The notes under the pieces are model-generated. The model saw only the letters and a program-made list of their open reading frames with translations, did not search any database and was not told the origin of the DNA. From positions 28,114-92,113 of IMG/VR virus record IMGVR_UViG_3300022540_000472: a stretch of DNA of 64,000 bases; one strand, 5' to 3'. This DNA comes from a virus. The position numbers and the translations under genes were made by a program. Shown piece by piece: positions 14,866-23,606 of this stretch (positions are counted from its first letter, which is position 1; the number at the start of each line of letters is the position of its first letter).

Positions 14866-15492
14866 ATGACATATAAATTTGAAGAAGAAGCAAACGAAAA
14901 TGAAATTAAAAAACCTTTCAAATATTACGAAAGTCCAACTGGGCAAAGAATTCATCATTTCTACATAAGTGAAAGTGTAGAAGAACCAGCTAAGTATGTT
15001 GATATGATTCATCGTATCAAAACGGCTGGACCAACTGACTTAGTTTACATCTACCTCAATACACCTGGTGGATATATCAATACTGGTATACAAATTATAA
15101 GTGCCATAAAATCATCACAGGCTCATGTTATAACAGTACTCGAAGGAGAAGTTTGTTCTCTTGGTACTCTTATATTTCTTTCTGGTGACGAATTCATTGT
15201 TCATGACTTCTGTATGTTCATGATTCATAATTATAGTGGTGGTACATATGGTAAAGGCCACGAGCAAGTTGCTCAACTTGAAGCTATGACAAGAGAATGG
15301 GGAAAATTAGCTCATGACATTTATGTTCCTTTTATTACCGAAGAAGAACTTGAACGAATTATTAAAGGCGAAGACCTTTGGATGGGTAGTGACGAAGTTC
15401 GTACTCGATTGCAGAAGATGCTTAAAACTATGGAAAGAGAAGCTAAATCCAAATTGAAGGCTGAAAAAGCTGCTCTAAAAAAGACTAAATAA
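14866..15492 (+). CDS. ClpP-like serine protease
   Basis: A 208-residue protein of the ClpP/crotonase fold. VYIYLNTPGGYINTGIQIISAI matches the ClpP oxyanion-side strand. Ser98 in GEVCSLG replaces the usual GxASM context, His121 in FMIHNYSGG fits the catalytic histidine, and Asp170 in KGEDLWMG fits the third residue. ClpP degrades proteins fed by AAA+ unfoldases. Phage ClpP-like proteins can also serve as capsid maturation proteases. The lysine-rich C-terminal tail is unusual. It directly follows the tmRNA gene, whose tags are normally destroyed by ClpXP and ClpAP, so a functional link is possible. The hydrophobic IGF/L docking surface cannot be judged by eye. Confidence 0.8.
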   Translation: MTYKFEEEANENEIKKPFKYYESPTGQRIHHFYISESVEEPAKYVDMIHRIKTAGPTDLVYIYLNTPGGYINTGIQIISAIKSSQAHVITVLEGEVCSLGTLIFLSGDEFIVHDFCMFMIHNYSGGTYGKGHEQVAQLEAMTREWGKLAHDIYVPFITEEELERIIKGEDLWMGSDEVRTRLQKMLKTMEREAKSKLKAEKAALKKTK

Positions 15493-15530
15493 TTAATACC
15501 CCCTTATCAATGTCCCCAATTTGGGGGCAC

Positions 15531-15559
15531 TTGATTTCCTCACCGCATTATTGTATAAT
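15531..15559 (+). promoter_or_regulatory. Sigma70 promoter abutting the primase start
   Basis: TTGATT, 17 bp, TATAAT. The -10 ends only six bases before the ATG at 15566, so the expected transcript start coincides with the initiation codon. A CCCC/GGGG hairpin at about 15514-15526 lies just upstream, without a T run. Confidence 0.65.
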
Positions 15560-15565
15560 AGGCTG

Positions 15566-16636
15566 ATGAAAGATGTCCGCTTAGAAGATGTAATACGCAA
15601 TTATGTTCCCCTACCACTTCACCCCAATGGTCGTGGTTTCTATTCTGTCCTCTGTAAAGTATGTGGAGATAGAGGCCACAAAGGAATGAGAGCTGGATTT
15701 AAGTTTGATAATGATGCAGTTGGATATAATTGTTTCAATTGTGGACACAAGGCTATATACGACCCAAATGCTGAAGTAATACCCAACCACCCAAGCATTT
15801 CAGATGCTATGACAAAAGTTCTTGATGCGTTCAATATTCCCGACGATGAATGGAAACAAGTCTTATTAACGAATATGGCTAATGACCATCAGGGGTTCAA
15901 AAACGTTGGGAAGCAGCCAGTACATTTAGATATAGAGCCAAAAGAAATTGAGCTACCAAAACACTTCTATCCCCTTGGTAATGAAGAAGATACTAACAAA
16001 TGGACACAGATTGCACGATTCTATCTTGAAGAGAGAGGAATATCCCCCGATTCTGGTCCGTTCTATCTGTCCACAGGACAAGGTGATAAGCAGGCTGCAA
16101 AATGGAAAGGACGAATTATAATACCGATATACAAAGATGAGAAGCTGATATTTTACCAAGGACGAGCTCTCGTTGATATGCAAAAGAAATATATGAGTCC
16201 ACCAACCCCCAAAGACAAGGTGTTGTATGGATTTGACAAATTATTCAAAAATGCTGATTTACCATTATATGTCGTTGAGGGGTGGTTTGATGCGTATGCC
16301 ATTGATGGAGTTGCTGTTTTTGGTAATCAATTATCAGATGAACAGGTAAAATGGCTAAATAGAAGCAGACGTCCAAAAGTCATAATACCTGACAGGTTTG
16401 GTGATGGTCATATATTAGCGAATCAAGCGTTAAAAATGGGATGGCAAGTAAGTACACCAGATGTTGGAAATTGCAAAGACATGAACGCTGCTGTTCAAAG
16501 ATATGGAAAGCTGTATGTAATGAAGTCAATAATTGAACACACGATGTCTGAATTTATGGCTGAGACAGCGATTGGAGTATATTGCAAGGGTGGACAAAAT
16601 AAAGGCAAGACGAAGAATAAAAAAACACGTTCGTGA
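15566..16636 (+). CDS. DNA primase (DnaG/gp61-like)
   Basis: A 356-residue primase. The N-terminal zinc ribbon has CKVC followed by CFNC in a GYNCFNCGHKA context (about 30-62). A TOPRIM-type domain follows, with LYVVEGWFDAYAIDGVAVFGNQL (EGxxD motif) and KVIIPDRFGDGH. It would lay RNA primers for the phage fork together with the helicase at 33135. The start at ATG 15566 is chosen over TTG at 15521. If the adjacent promoter is the main one, the mRNA would be leaderless. The C-terminus overlaps the SprT-like gene. Confidence 0.85.
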   Translation: MKDVRLEDVIRNYVPLPLHPNGRGFYSVLCKVCGDRGHKGMRAGFKFDNDAVGYNCFNCGHKAIYDPNAEVIPNHPSISDAMTKVLDAFNIPDDEWKQVLLTNMANDHQGFKNVGKQPVHLDIEPKEIELPKHFYPLGNEEDTNKWTQIARFYLEERGISPDSGPFYLSTGQGDKQAAKWKGRIIIPIYKDEKLIFYQGRALVDMQKKYMSPPTPKDKVLYGFDKLFKNADLPLYVVEGWFDAYAIDGVAVFGNQLSDEQVKWLNRSRRPKVIIPDRFGDGHILANQALKMGWQVSTPDVGNCKDMNAAVQRYGKLYVMKSIIEHTMSEFMAETAIGVYCKGGQNKGKTKNKKTRS

Positions 16637-16997
16637 ACGTGGAGGACGTTGTGACTTTGAAGTAACTCCACAATTCGTTTTGTTCTGGTGGCACAAATTA
16701 AACAGTGCTGTTTTTGATAATAAATTGACACCACCAAAAAAGATTGAGATTAGAAATTTTCGTGATTGTTGGGGATGGTGCAAAACATACAAAACGAAAC
16801 CTGACATTGTTCTTGGTATAACAAGTGACATGTGGGACCGCAAAACTTTCCTAACTGTTTTAGTTCATGAGATGGTTCATCAACACGAGCATCAAACATA
16901 CAAAAAGATGTCCCATGGCCAAAACTTCTATTATTGGCAAGATAAAATCAAAAGAAATATTGGGTTATCGTTAAGCGAATACGTAGACGTTGATTAA
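16590..16997 (+). CDS. SprT-like zinc metalloprotease
   Basis: A SprT/Spartan-type domain: WHKLNSAVFDNKL, WGWC, IVLGITSDMW, then HEMVHQHEHQ with the HExxH zinc site, and MSHGQNFYYWQD supplying the third ligand region. Spartan-like proteases digest proteins crosslinked to DNA during replication. The start is uncertain. The frame is open back to TTG at 16533 inside the primase gene; GTG at 16590 has GGAG upstream at a somewhat long spacing and gives 135 residues. The overlap with the primase gene suggests co-expression in replication. Confidence 0.75.
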   Translation: MDKIKARRRIKKHVRERGGRCDFEVTPQFVLFWWHKLNSAVFDNKLTPPKKIEIRNFRDCWGWCKTYKTKPDIVLGITSDMWDRKTFLTVLVHEMVHQHEHQTYKKMSHGQNFYYWQDKIKRNIGLSLSEYVDVD

Positions 16998-17018
16998 TAT
17001 TCCATTCTGTAGTATAAT
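16990..17018 (+). promoter_or_regulatory. Sigma70 promoter for the topoisomerase operon
   Basis: TTGATT, 17 bp, TATAAT. The -35 overlaps the stop of the SprT-like gene, 39 bases before the GTG start of the topoisomerase subunit. Confidence 0.8.
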
Positions 17019-17056
17019 ATCCCTATTATAAAATAACAAATATAAAAGGTACCCGC

Positions 17057-18976
17057 GTGGTTAAGAAAAAAGAATATAGTTCTGATGATATTCAGATCCT
17101 TACAGACCGTGAACATGTAAGATTAAGAACACAAATTTACTTAGGTAATACTCACCCAACTTCATATAACGTACCTGTCTTCTTGGATGGTAAGTTCGCT
17201 ATTGAAAGTGTTGAGTTTATTCCTGCTGTATATAAAGCCGTGGGTGAAATTATTGATAATAGTATTGATGAGTTTGCTCAAATCAATCAAAAAGATAATC
17301 ATCTTAAAATTGTTGCTGACCCAATCAATGGTAGTTATACTATTGGAGATAATGGTCGTGGTATTCCTATTGATAAGCATGAGTCTGGAAAGTTTACTCC
17401 AGAAGTAGCACTTGGTTCGTTACGAGCAGGTAGAAACTTTTCCAATGATAAAGAAGCAGGTGTAATTGGACAGAATGGTGTTGGTAGTGCTTGTACAAAT
17501 TATTGTAGTTCAGAATTTCATATTACAGTCAATCGTGATAATAAGAAATATACTCAATCGTTTACAAATGGTGCGGAATCAGTAACGAAGCCATCTATTC
17601 GCAAAGGACCTTCAAAAACGGGAACTGAAGTTTCATTCACATTGGACCCAACTGTGTTTAAAGATGTGGCACTCCCTCCTCGTCTCATGAATAATCGGGC
17701 CATTGAACTTGCGTTCACGAACCCCAACGTCGTTGTTGAATACAACAAACACAAGTACAAGTACCGTAGAGGTCTTGAAGATATCGTTAAAAAGTTGGTC
17801 CAGAGTTCTATCCTTGATGAGGGAAGTTATTTCAAGTTTATTTATGAACAAGACGGACTTCAAATGGAGTTCTATGTTATTCATGGAGTATATGAAGGGT
17901 TGGATGAACAAATTTTCTCTTGGGTGAATAGTTCATTATTATTTGATGGTGGGTTGTGTAATACACAATTCCTTAACTCATTTTATGATAAGGTTGTCAC
18001 TCATTTAAAGACTGCGGCAAAGAAACAAAAAGTTGAAGTTACAAAAAATGATGTTCGTCAAAATCTTCTTGTTCTTGGTAATTTAAAAATTGCTAATCCA
18101 GAATACGATGCTCAATCAAAGACTCGCTTAACTGGTCCCAACACTCGTAAAGAGATGGGAGAGATGATGGGAGCAATGTGGACTTCTTTCTCACGGAAGA
18201 ATAAGGGATGGTTAGAAGAAGTACTAAACCGTGCGATTGATAGACATCACACAAGTGCTAACAAAAAAGCTATTAAGGACCACACAAAAACATTAAGTAA
18301 GAAAGTTCCTGGTCTTGTTGATGCTACAAGCAAAATGAGATTTAATTGTCAAGTACTTGTCACTGAAGGATTATCTGCTGCAAGTATGATTACGGAAGCA
18401 CGAGACCCAGTAACAACTGCCTCGTTCCCACTTACTGGGAAAATTAATAATGTGTATGGAAATACTCCTGCACAAATTTTGCAGATGGGAAAGATAACAA
18501 ACCTATTAGCTGCTGTTGGATTAGTTCCTGGTAAGCGAGCTGTTCGTGGTGAGTTACGTTTTGGTAAAGTAGTCATTGCGACTGATGCGGATTATGATGG
18601 AAGTGATATTTTTACACTTCTTGTAAATCTATTCTATACGTTTTGGCCTGAATTATTAGACCCAAATTATGAACCGTTTATATATCGGTTAGTTGCTCCC
18701 AACGTTGCTGTTATTAAAGGGAAAGAACGAATTCATTTTACAACACGTGCTGATTATGATAAAGTAAAAACCAAATACAAGTCATGGAATGTAAATTATT
18801 ATAAGGGACTTGGCTCTATGGTTAAAAAAGATTGGGAAATGATTTTAAGTGGAAAAACAGATACGTTAATTCCTATCGTAGATGATGGTAACATGAAAGA
18901 TACATTACAATTGCTATTTGGTCCAAGTGCGGATAACCGCAAGGTATGGTTACAAAATGAAACAACAAACAACTGA
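17057..18976 (+). CDS. 39: Topoisomerase II ATPase/TOPRIM subunit (gp39+gp60-like)
   Basis: A 639-residue GyrB/ParE-like protein with a GTG start behind AAAAGG. The GHKL ATPase motifs are GEIIDNSIDEF, DNGRGIPID and GQNGVGSACTNY (about 55-140). The TOPRIM domain has VLVTEGLSAASM and IATDADYDGSD (about 435-515). In T4 this polypeptide is split between genes 39 and 60 with a 50-base bypass; here the TOPRIM domain is contiguous and unbroken. It cleaves and passes DNA with the gp52-like subunit at 21042. Its last 20 bases overlap the MazG-fusion gene. Confidence 0.93.
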   Translation: MVKKKEYSSDDIQILTDREHVRLRTQIYLGNTHPTSYNVPVFLDGKFAIESVEFIPAVYKAVGEIIDNSIDEFAQINQKDNHLKIVADPINGSYTIGDNGRGIPIDKHESGKFTPEVALGSLRAGRNFSNDKEAGVIGQNGVGSACTNYCSSEFHITVNRDNKKYTQSFTNGAESVTKPSIRKGPSKTGTEVSFTLDPTVFKDVALPPRLMNNRAIELAFTNPNVVVEYNKHKYKYRRGLEDIVKKLVQSSILDEGSYFKFIYEQDGLQMEFYVIHGVYEGLDEQIFSWVNSSLLFDGGLCNTQFLNSFYDKVVTHLKTAAKKQKVEVTKNDVRQNLLVLGNLKIANPEYDAQSKTRLTGPNTRKEMGEMMGAMWTSFSRKNKGWLEEVLNRAIDRHHTSANKKAIKDHTKTLSKKVPGLVDATSKMRFNCQVLVTEGLSAASMITEARDPVTTASFPLTGKINNVYGNTPAQILQMGKITNLLAAVGLVPGKRAVRGELRFGKVVIATDADYDGSDIFTLLVNLFYTFWPELLDPNYEPFIYRLVAPNVAVIKGKERIHFTTRADYDKVKTKYKSWNVNYYKGLGSMVKKDWEMILSGKTDTLIPIVDDGNMKDTLQLLFGPSADNRKVWLQNETTNN

Positions 18977-19907
18977 TTATATTAAACTTCTTACAGAACA
19001 AGACAAAAAGAATCTTTCGCAAAAGGCGTTAAAAGTATGTGAAGAGGCTGGTGAGCTTGCAAAAGTTGTGTTGCCTTTTGACAATGCTCATGCGACGACT
19101 CATCGTTTTGTTGACCGTCAACGAATTCTTGAAGAAGTAGCTGACATTTATCTTACAAGTATTTCTGTAGCGTATGACCTTGGCTTCAGTGATGAAGAAA
19201 TCGAAGAAATGATTTACAGAAAGAGTTTGAAGTGGGGTGATTTACAAAGTCGTGAAGATGTACTATCAAGTAAATCTAACCCAGATAAAATTCCATATGA
19301 GATTCATGTAACTGTGGTAAATGCAAATAAAGAAATGTTTTATGCTGCTTGTAAGCAAATTGGAGTTAAACCAATTGTGCTTGATTTACAAACAAAAGAC
19401 GGGAAGCATGTGTTTGAAGATGTTATGACATCATCAGTACATCTTGGTAACAATCGTTCAGCATATGAAGAAATGTCGCGAATAAGCAATGCATTGTCAT
19501 TTGTTGGGACTGTTATTCGTGAAAAGATTGAAACAGTTCCTTGGCATCCAGCAGCACCATCAGATGAACACATGAATCCAGTGATGCCTGCAGATTGTTA
19601 CTTTGAATGCCATCTTGGTGTCAATATTAAAAATGATGCTGAGTATAATGATATTAAATGTGTTGCTTCAACGTGTGATGCTCATTTATCACGAAACATA
19701 TTCAAGAAACATGATGATGGGTCTTCAACAGTTATGGTAACATATCGTAAGTATGATGGAACATATGAAGATTTCCAAAAAGGTATGAAATGGTTAAAAT
19801 TAGAAATTGAAAGAACTGAATGTGAAATAGAAAAAACGATTATAGAGTTTTCGATTTATGATACGAGAGTATCACATGACGCGGAGTGGATTAAAAATGA
19901 AAGTTAA
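18957..19907 (+). CDS. MazG-like domain fused to an uncharacterised two-part domain
   Basis: A 316-residue protein; ATG 18957 is preferred to the ATG at 18918 deeper inside the topoisomerase gene. Residues 1-85 are a MazG-like NTP pyrophosphohydrolase: KVCEEAGELAKVV, then EEVADIYLTSISVAYDLG. Residues 100-316 hold two related halves, each with a strand entry (PYEIHVTVVN; YFECHLGVNI), a helix, and a V/AHLxxN motif (SSVHLGNNRS; AHLSRNIFKK). This looks like an internal duplication in a domain I cannot name. A nucleotide-handling enzyme with a sensing or second catalytic domain is plausible. Confidence 0.7.
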   Translation: MKQQTTDYIKLLTEQDKKNLSQKALKVCEEAGELAKVVLPFDNAHATTHRFVDRQRILEEVADIYLTSISVAYDLGFSDEEIEEMIYRKSLKWGDLQSREDVLSSKSNPDKIPYEIHVTVVNANKEMFYAACKQIGVKPIVLDLQTKDGKHVFEDVMTSSVHLGNNRSAYEEMSRISNALSFVGTVIREKIETVPWHPAAPSDEHMNPVMPADCYFECHLGVNIKNDAEYNDIKCVASTCDAHLSRNIFKKHDDGSSTVMVTYRKYDGTYEDFQKGMKWLKLEIERTECEIEKTIIEFSIYDTRVSHDAEWIKNES

Positions 19908-20154
19908 AGACCTTATCAAAGAACTACAACAAATGAATCCCGAATCAGAATTAATAATGCAAAAAGATTCTGAAGGTAATGGATACAGTCCACTAAGTGG
20001 TGCGGATGGGAATGCTGTATATATAGCCGATTCTACTTGGAGTGGTGAGGTATATGATACCAAGTGGAGTGCAGAAGATGCTGACATGGAAGAAGAAGAA
20101 TGGGAAGAGATAAAATCTAAACCCGGATGTGTAGTGTTATATCCAATCAATTGA
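19897..20154 (+). CDS. Small conserved phage protein
   Basis: An 85-residue acidic protein started at ATG 19897, overlapping the MazG fusion by 11 bases. The pattern MKVKDLIKELQQMNPESELIM, a YSPL segment, and a final CVVLYP is that of a small protein family common in phages and of unknown function. The C-terminal EEEEWEEIKS helix is strongly acidic. Confidence 0.7.
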   Translation: MKVKDLIKELQQMNPESELIMQKDSEGNGYSPLSGADGNAVYIADSTWSGEVYDTKWSAEDADMEEEEWEEIKSKPGCVVLYPIN

Positions 20155-20164
20155 GAAAAAAGAA

Positions 20165-20872
20165 ATGAATAAAGAAATTAAATGGTTACGAGATTTATAT
20201 CTTGAAGACTTAGGAAAGACAGTTTGTTATGATGGCCATAACAAACGTCCTCGTGTGCGACACATTGGTAATTGGGAAAGAATTAAAACAATTATTACAG
20301 AAGGACAAGAACAAGTTATACTTCCTCTTGCAGATAATGATGAGAGAGACGTATGGGTATGGAGTGATTTGCATTTCGGACATAAAAATATTATTCGATT
20401 TAGTGAACGTCCATTTGATGATACAGAACAAATGAATGAACATTTGATTGCAAACTTTAACGAATATGTTAAACCAAATGATATAAGTTATTGGGTTGGT
20501 GACATTGCGTTTGGTGGTGATACATTTGCTAATAACATTCTTGACAGATGCAATGGATATAAAATTCTCATTGTCGGCAATCATGATTTCCACAAACGGC
20601 ATCTGCGTAATTTAAAATTTGATGAAGTCCACTTGCTTGGACATATTCAAATCGAAGATGTCGATTTAGTTATGACTCACTATCCAATGGAAAACTTACC
20701 TCTTCCATATATTAACGTGCATGGCCATTTGCATGCAGGTGGTGGTTCACATGATGCAATGGATACACTGCAACATATAAATGTTAATTGTGAATTTCAT
20801 AATTACAGACCAATCAATTTAAACGAATTAATGACAATGGCCAAAACAAGAAAAAATAGTATGGAGATTTAA
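20165..20872 (+). CDS. Calcineurin-like metallophosphoesterase
   Basis: A 235-residue protein with the dinuclear metal motifs in order: WSDLHFGH (about 60-67), WVGDIAFGG, VGNHDFH, MTHYP and NVHGHLHAG. Short single-domain enzymes of this kind hydrolyse phosphomono- or diesters; bacterial and phage homologues act on nucleotides or RNA ends. About 55 N-terminal residues precede the first motif. It lies between the two topoisomerase genes. The substrate is unknown; cyclic or oligonucleotide signals are one possibility given other anti-signalling genes here. Confidence 0.85.
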   Translation: MNKEIKWLRDLYLEDLGKTVCYDGHNKRPRVRHIGNWERIKTIITEGQEQVILPLADNDERDVWVWSDLHFGHKNIIRFSERPFDDTEQMNEHLIANFNEYVKPNDISYWVGDIAFGGDTFANNILDRCNGYKILIVGNHDFHKRHLRNLKFDEVHLLGHIQIEDVDLVMTHYPMENLPLPYINVHGHLHAGGGSHDAMDTLQHINVNCEFHNYRPINLNELMTMAKTRKNSMEI

Positions 20873-21049
20873 ATGGTATCAATTAAAGGATGGCCACCAA
20901 AGTTTCACATATGTGCAAACGGTGACCACACCGGACCTATCCCTTGTTGTCACAAGTGTATGATTTGTGGTGAGCAAATAAAGAAATATTATTCAGGGTT
21001 CCATGAACAAATATGTTACGAGAAAAAAGAAAAGGAAAATAATGAATAG
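20873..21049 (+). CDS. Small Cys/His-rich protein
   Basis: A 58-residue frame from ATG at 20873, directly after the phosphoesterase stop, to TAG at 21047-21049. Cysteines at 14, 25, 26, 29 and 32 with nearby histidines (HICANGDH, CCHKCMICG) make a zinc-binding knuckle likely. It is coupled to the topoisomerase subunit downstream, whose ATG lies inside its last codons. The ribosome site for that gene (AAGGA) is in its coding sequence. Confidence 0.65.
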   Translation: MVSIKGWPPKFHICANGDHTGPIPCCHKCMICGEQIKKYYSGFHEQICYEKKEKENNE

Positions 21050-22382
21050 TTCACAATACGTTAATAACGAACGAAGAGAGTATTCACTGTATGTTCTACA
21101 GATGAGAGCTATCGCAGCAATATCTGATGGACTCAAAGCAGGTGGACGTCGCGTTTTATGGACAGCTCGGAATGGTCAAAAATTTAAAAGTGCTACGCTT
21201 GCTGGTGCAACAATGCCAATCCACCCACATGCTGCACCCGAAGGAGCAATTAATACGTTAGCTGCTCCTTATGGAAATAACATTCCTTTATTAAATGGAG
21301 ATGGTGCTTTTGGTACTCTATTAAATCCTACTGCATATGGTGCCGCTCGTTACACAAGTGTTAAAGTATCTAAATTTACAAAAGATGTTATCTTTAGGGA
21401 TATCGAAATCATTCCAATGGGTGAAAATTATGATGGTACGCTTGAAGAACCAAAACATTTTCTTCCATTAGTCCCAATTGTATTATTAAACCCAAGCGAA
21501 GGGATTGCTGTTGGTTTCGCATCAACTATTCTTCCTCGTGACCTTGAAGATATAATCAATTCACAAATTGCTTATCTATCAAATAAAAAGTTTGAAGAGA
21601 TGATGACTGCATTTATGCCTACGGATAACATAGCAGTAGATTGGATGGAAACAACAACAGGAAATGTTAAATGGATATTTGAAGGTGCATTCAAAAAGAT
21701 TAATGCATCTACAATACAAATTACAAAACTTCCATATAGTGTATCACATGAAAAGTTTACTGACAATCTAATGAAGTTGGTAGATGATGGTAGCTTTGTT
21801 GTAGACTTTACAGATAGCTCCAAAGACAAATTTAACATTGAAGTTAAGTTCAAACGTGGTGCTATTGATAATACCTCCAAAAAAGAAATGCTGAAAAAAT
21901 TAAATTTAATTAATAGCGTATCAGAAAATATGAATGTTCTTGACTTTGATGGAAAATATGTTCTATCAACCAATTACATTGAAGTAATTGGTAAGTTTTG
22001 TGATTGGAGATTGAAATGGTACAAGGACCGTTACGAACGACTTGCTGAACTTCTTCATATTGACATACAACGATACAAAGACATCATAACGGCAATTAAG
22101 CGTAACGTTGGTGGGACAGCTAAGAAAATAGGGTCAAAAAATGAGCTTAAGGATTTTTTGAAAGAAATAGGAATTATTCATATTGATTATATTGCTGAAC
22201 TTCCTGTTTATAGGTTCACTGAAGATGAGAAAAATAAGGTGGAAGATAAATTAAAAGCTGCAAATATCAAGATGAAAGAGCACAAGACCCTGTTGTCTTC
22301 TGAACCTGAAAGACGTAAAATATACGTTAAAGAGTTAAGGGAAATTTTACGAAAATATACAAAAGGTGAATATAATGAGTGA
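21042..22382 (+). CDS. 52: Topoisomerase II DNA-cleavage subunit (gp52-like)
   Basis: A 446-residue GyrA/ParC-like protein, close to T4 gp52 in length and lacking the C-terminal beta-pinwheel of GyrA. ATG 21042 follows AAGGA; the in-frame ATG at 21003 is not used in this model. The active-site tyrosine lies in GAARYTSVKVSK, preceded by NGDGAFGT. SEGIAVGFASTILPRD matches the GyrA family. It works with the subunit encoded at 17057, four genes upstream. Confidence 0.93.
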   Translation: MNSSQYVNNERREYSLYVLQMRAIAAISDGLKAGGRRVLWTARNGQKFKSATLAGATMPIHPHAAPEGAINTLAAPYGNNIPLLNGDGAFGTLLNPTAYGAARYTSVKVSKFTKDVIFRDIEIIPMGENYDGTLEEPKHFLPLVPIVLLNPSEGIAVGFASTILPRDLEDIINSQIAYLSNKKFEEMMTAFMPTDNIAVDWMETTTGNVKWIFEGAFKKINASTIQITKLPYSVSHEKFTDNLMKLVDDGSFVVDFTDSSKDKFNIEVKFKRGAIDNTSKKEMLKKLNLINSVSENMNVLDFDGKYVLSTNYIEVIGKFCDWRLKWYKDRYERLAELLHIDIQRYKDIITAIKRNVGGTAKKIGSKNELKDFLKEIGIIHIDYIAELPVYRFTEDEKNKVEDKLKAANIKMKEHKTLLSSEPERRKIYVKELREILRKYTKGEYNE

Positions 22383-23367
22383 TACGGAAGACCTGCAAGA
22401 ATTTAATGCAAAAGCAAAAAAGGGCCCAAACAGGGAAGATTCGGAAGTTGAAATTTGGTCGGATGAACCTGCTATAACAGCATCACACATTGCTGAAAGT
22501 GCGGGTGCTAAAATGTGGGCAGTATATGGCAATGCATATAGTCCATGTGAGAAAGCAGTTAATGCACTTCCTCCTGGTCAATACACAATTGATGCATCTC
22601 AAGAACGTGGAATATTTTTCTCAAAGAAAGATGTTAACCTTGATGATTTAATGATTCTTCCTGATAGTGCTTCTGAGGAAGTTATTGAAGGGATTGAAAC
22701 TTTTTGGAAGAAGGAAGACCATTTCCGTAAATTTGGTTTCTTATGGAAACGTGGTGTAATGTTATGGGGTCCTCCAGGTAGTGGCAAAACTTCTACCGTT
22801 CAATTAATTTCAAAAATGATTGTTGATAGAGGTGGACTTTCCGCTTATATTCAAAATCCTGAACTTGGTGCTCGTGGTCTTGAATTGATGCGCCGAATAG
22901 AGCCTGACCGTCCTATCGTTGTCATTCTCGAAGACATTGACGCAATTGCTCAACGATACAGTGAAGCAGATTTACTTGCGTTATTAGATGGTGAATTACA
23001 AATTGATAACGTTATCTTTATTGCGACAACTAACTATCCTGAACGTCTTGATAAGCGATTAACTAATCGTCCAAGTCGTTTTGATATCGTTAAAAAAATT
23101 GGTATGCCTTCAACTGATGCTCGTCGTGTCTACATTAAAGCGACGAACAAAAGACTTGGGGGAAATGAAAACCAAGCTGAACTTGAAATGTGGATTAAGC
23201 AAACCAAACAATTCTCCCTTGCACATATCAAAGAACTGATTATATCAGTTGAAGTATTTGAAGTACCTTTGGAAAGTGCGGTTGAGCGTCTTCGTACAAT
23301 GATGGACATTAACTTAAAATCCGAAGATGGATATGATAAGAAAAGTATGGGGTTTGGTCGTGACTAA
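22375..23367 (+). CDS. AAA+ ATPase
   Basis: A 330-residue protein with start ATG 22375 after AAAGGTG. It has Walker A GPPGSGKT (about residue 132), Walker B VVILEDIDAI (about 180), sensor 1 IATTNYPERLD and an arginine-rich RPSRFD, as in classical AAA proteins of the BCS1/FtsH-like branch. It lacks a protease domain and membrane helix and has about 120 N-terminal residues of unknown fold. It is not the T4 clamp loader by motif context. It may be an unfoldase or remodelling ATPase; whether it could serve the ClpP-like protein is untested. It overlaps the gp52-like stop. Confidence 0.8.
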   Translation: MSDTEDLQEFNAKAKKGPNREDSEVEIWSDEPAITASHIAESAGAKMWAVYGNAYSPCEKAVNALPPGQYTIDASQERGIFFSKKDVNLDDLMILPDSASEEVIEGIETFWKKEDHFRKFGFLWKRGVMLWGPPGSGKTSTVQLISKMIVDRGGLSAYIQNPELGARGLELMRRIEPDRPIVVILEDIDAIAQRYSEADLLALLDGELQIDNVIFIATTNYPERLDKRLTNRPSRFDIVKKIGMPSTDARRVYIKATNKRLGGNENQAELEMWIKQTKQFSLAHIKELIISVEVFEVPLESAVERLRTMMDINLKSEDGYDKKSMGFGRD

Positions 23368-23605
23368 CCGACGCATACCAGAACGGTTATTCTATTTCTC
23401 CAGAAAGGACCTTCGGACATTACGAGCGAAGGTACGTTACGTCGATGAAGATATTAGTAATTCTATAATATTAAAAATGACTAAAAGAGAGTTAGTCCAC
23501 AAAATCGTTCTGAATGAGGTTGGACAAGAGGCATTTGATAATTATATTGAACAATGCAAAATCTGGGACAGTGAAAGAGCTTTTGTAGAATATGGGGTTC
23601 ACTAA
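23360..23605 (+). CDS. Hypothetical small basic protein
   Basis: An 81-residue protein with GTG start at 23360 (GTGACTAA overlaps the AAA stop), supported by GGGG at 23349-23352; an ATG at 23327 is an alternative. The N-terminus is basic (RRIPERLFYFSRKDLRTLRAK) and the rest is helical. Unknown. Confidence 0.55.
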   Translation: MTNRRIPERLFYFSRKDLRTLRAKVRYVDEDISNSIILKMTKRELVHKIVLNEVGQEAFDNYIEQCKIWDSERAFVEYGVH

Positions 23606-23606
23606 T

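Noticed and set aside
15514-15526. Terminator after the ClpP-like gene
   Set aside because: CCCC/GGGG can pair, but no T run follows; it may be a weak structure only.
16533-16589. TTG 16533 as start of the SprT-like gene
   Set aside because: It gives a 104-base overlap with the primase gene and has no ribosome site. GTG 16590 is somewhat better, though not certain.
17057-18976. T4 gene 60-type translational bypass in the topoisomerase gene
   Set aside because: The ATPase and TOPRIM parts are in one uninterrupted frame, so no bypass or split is needed.
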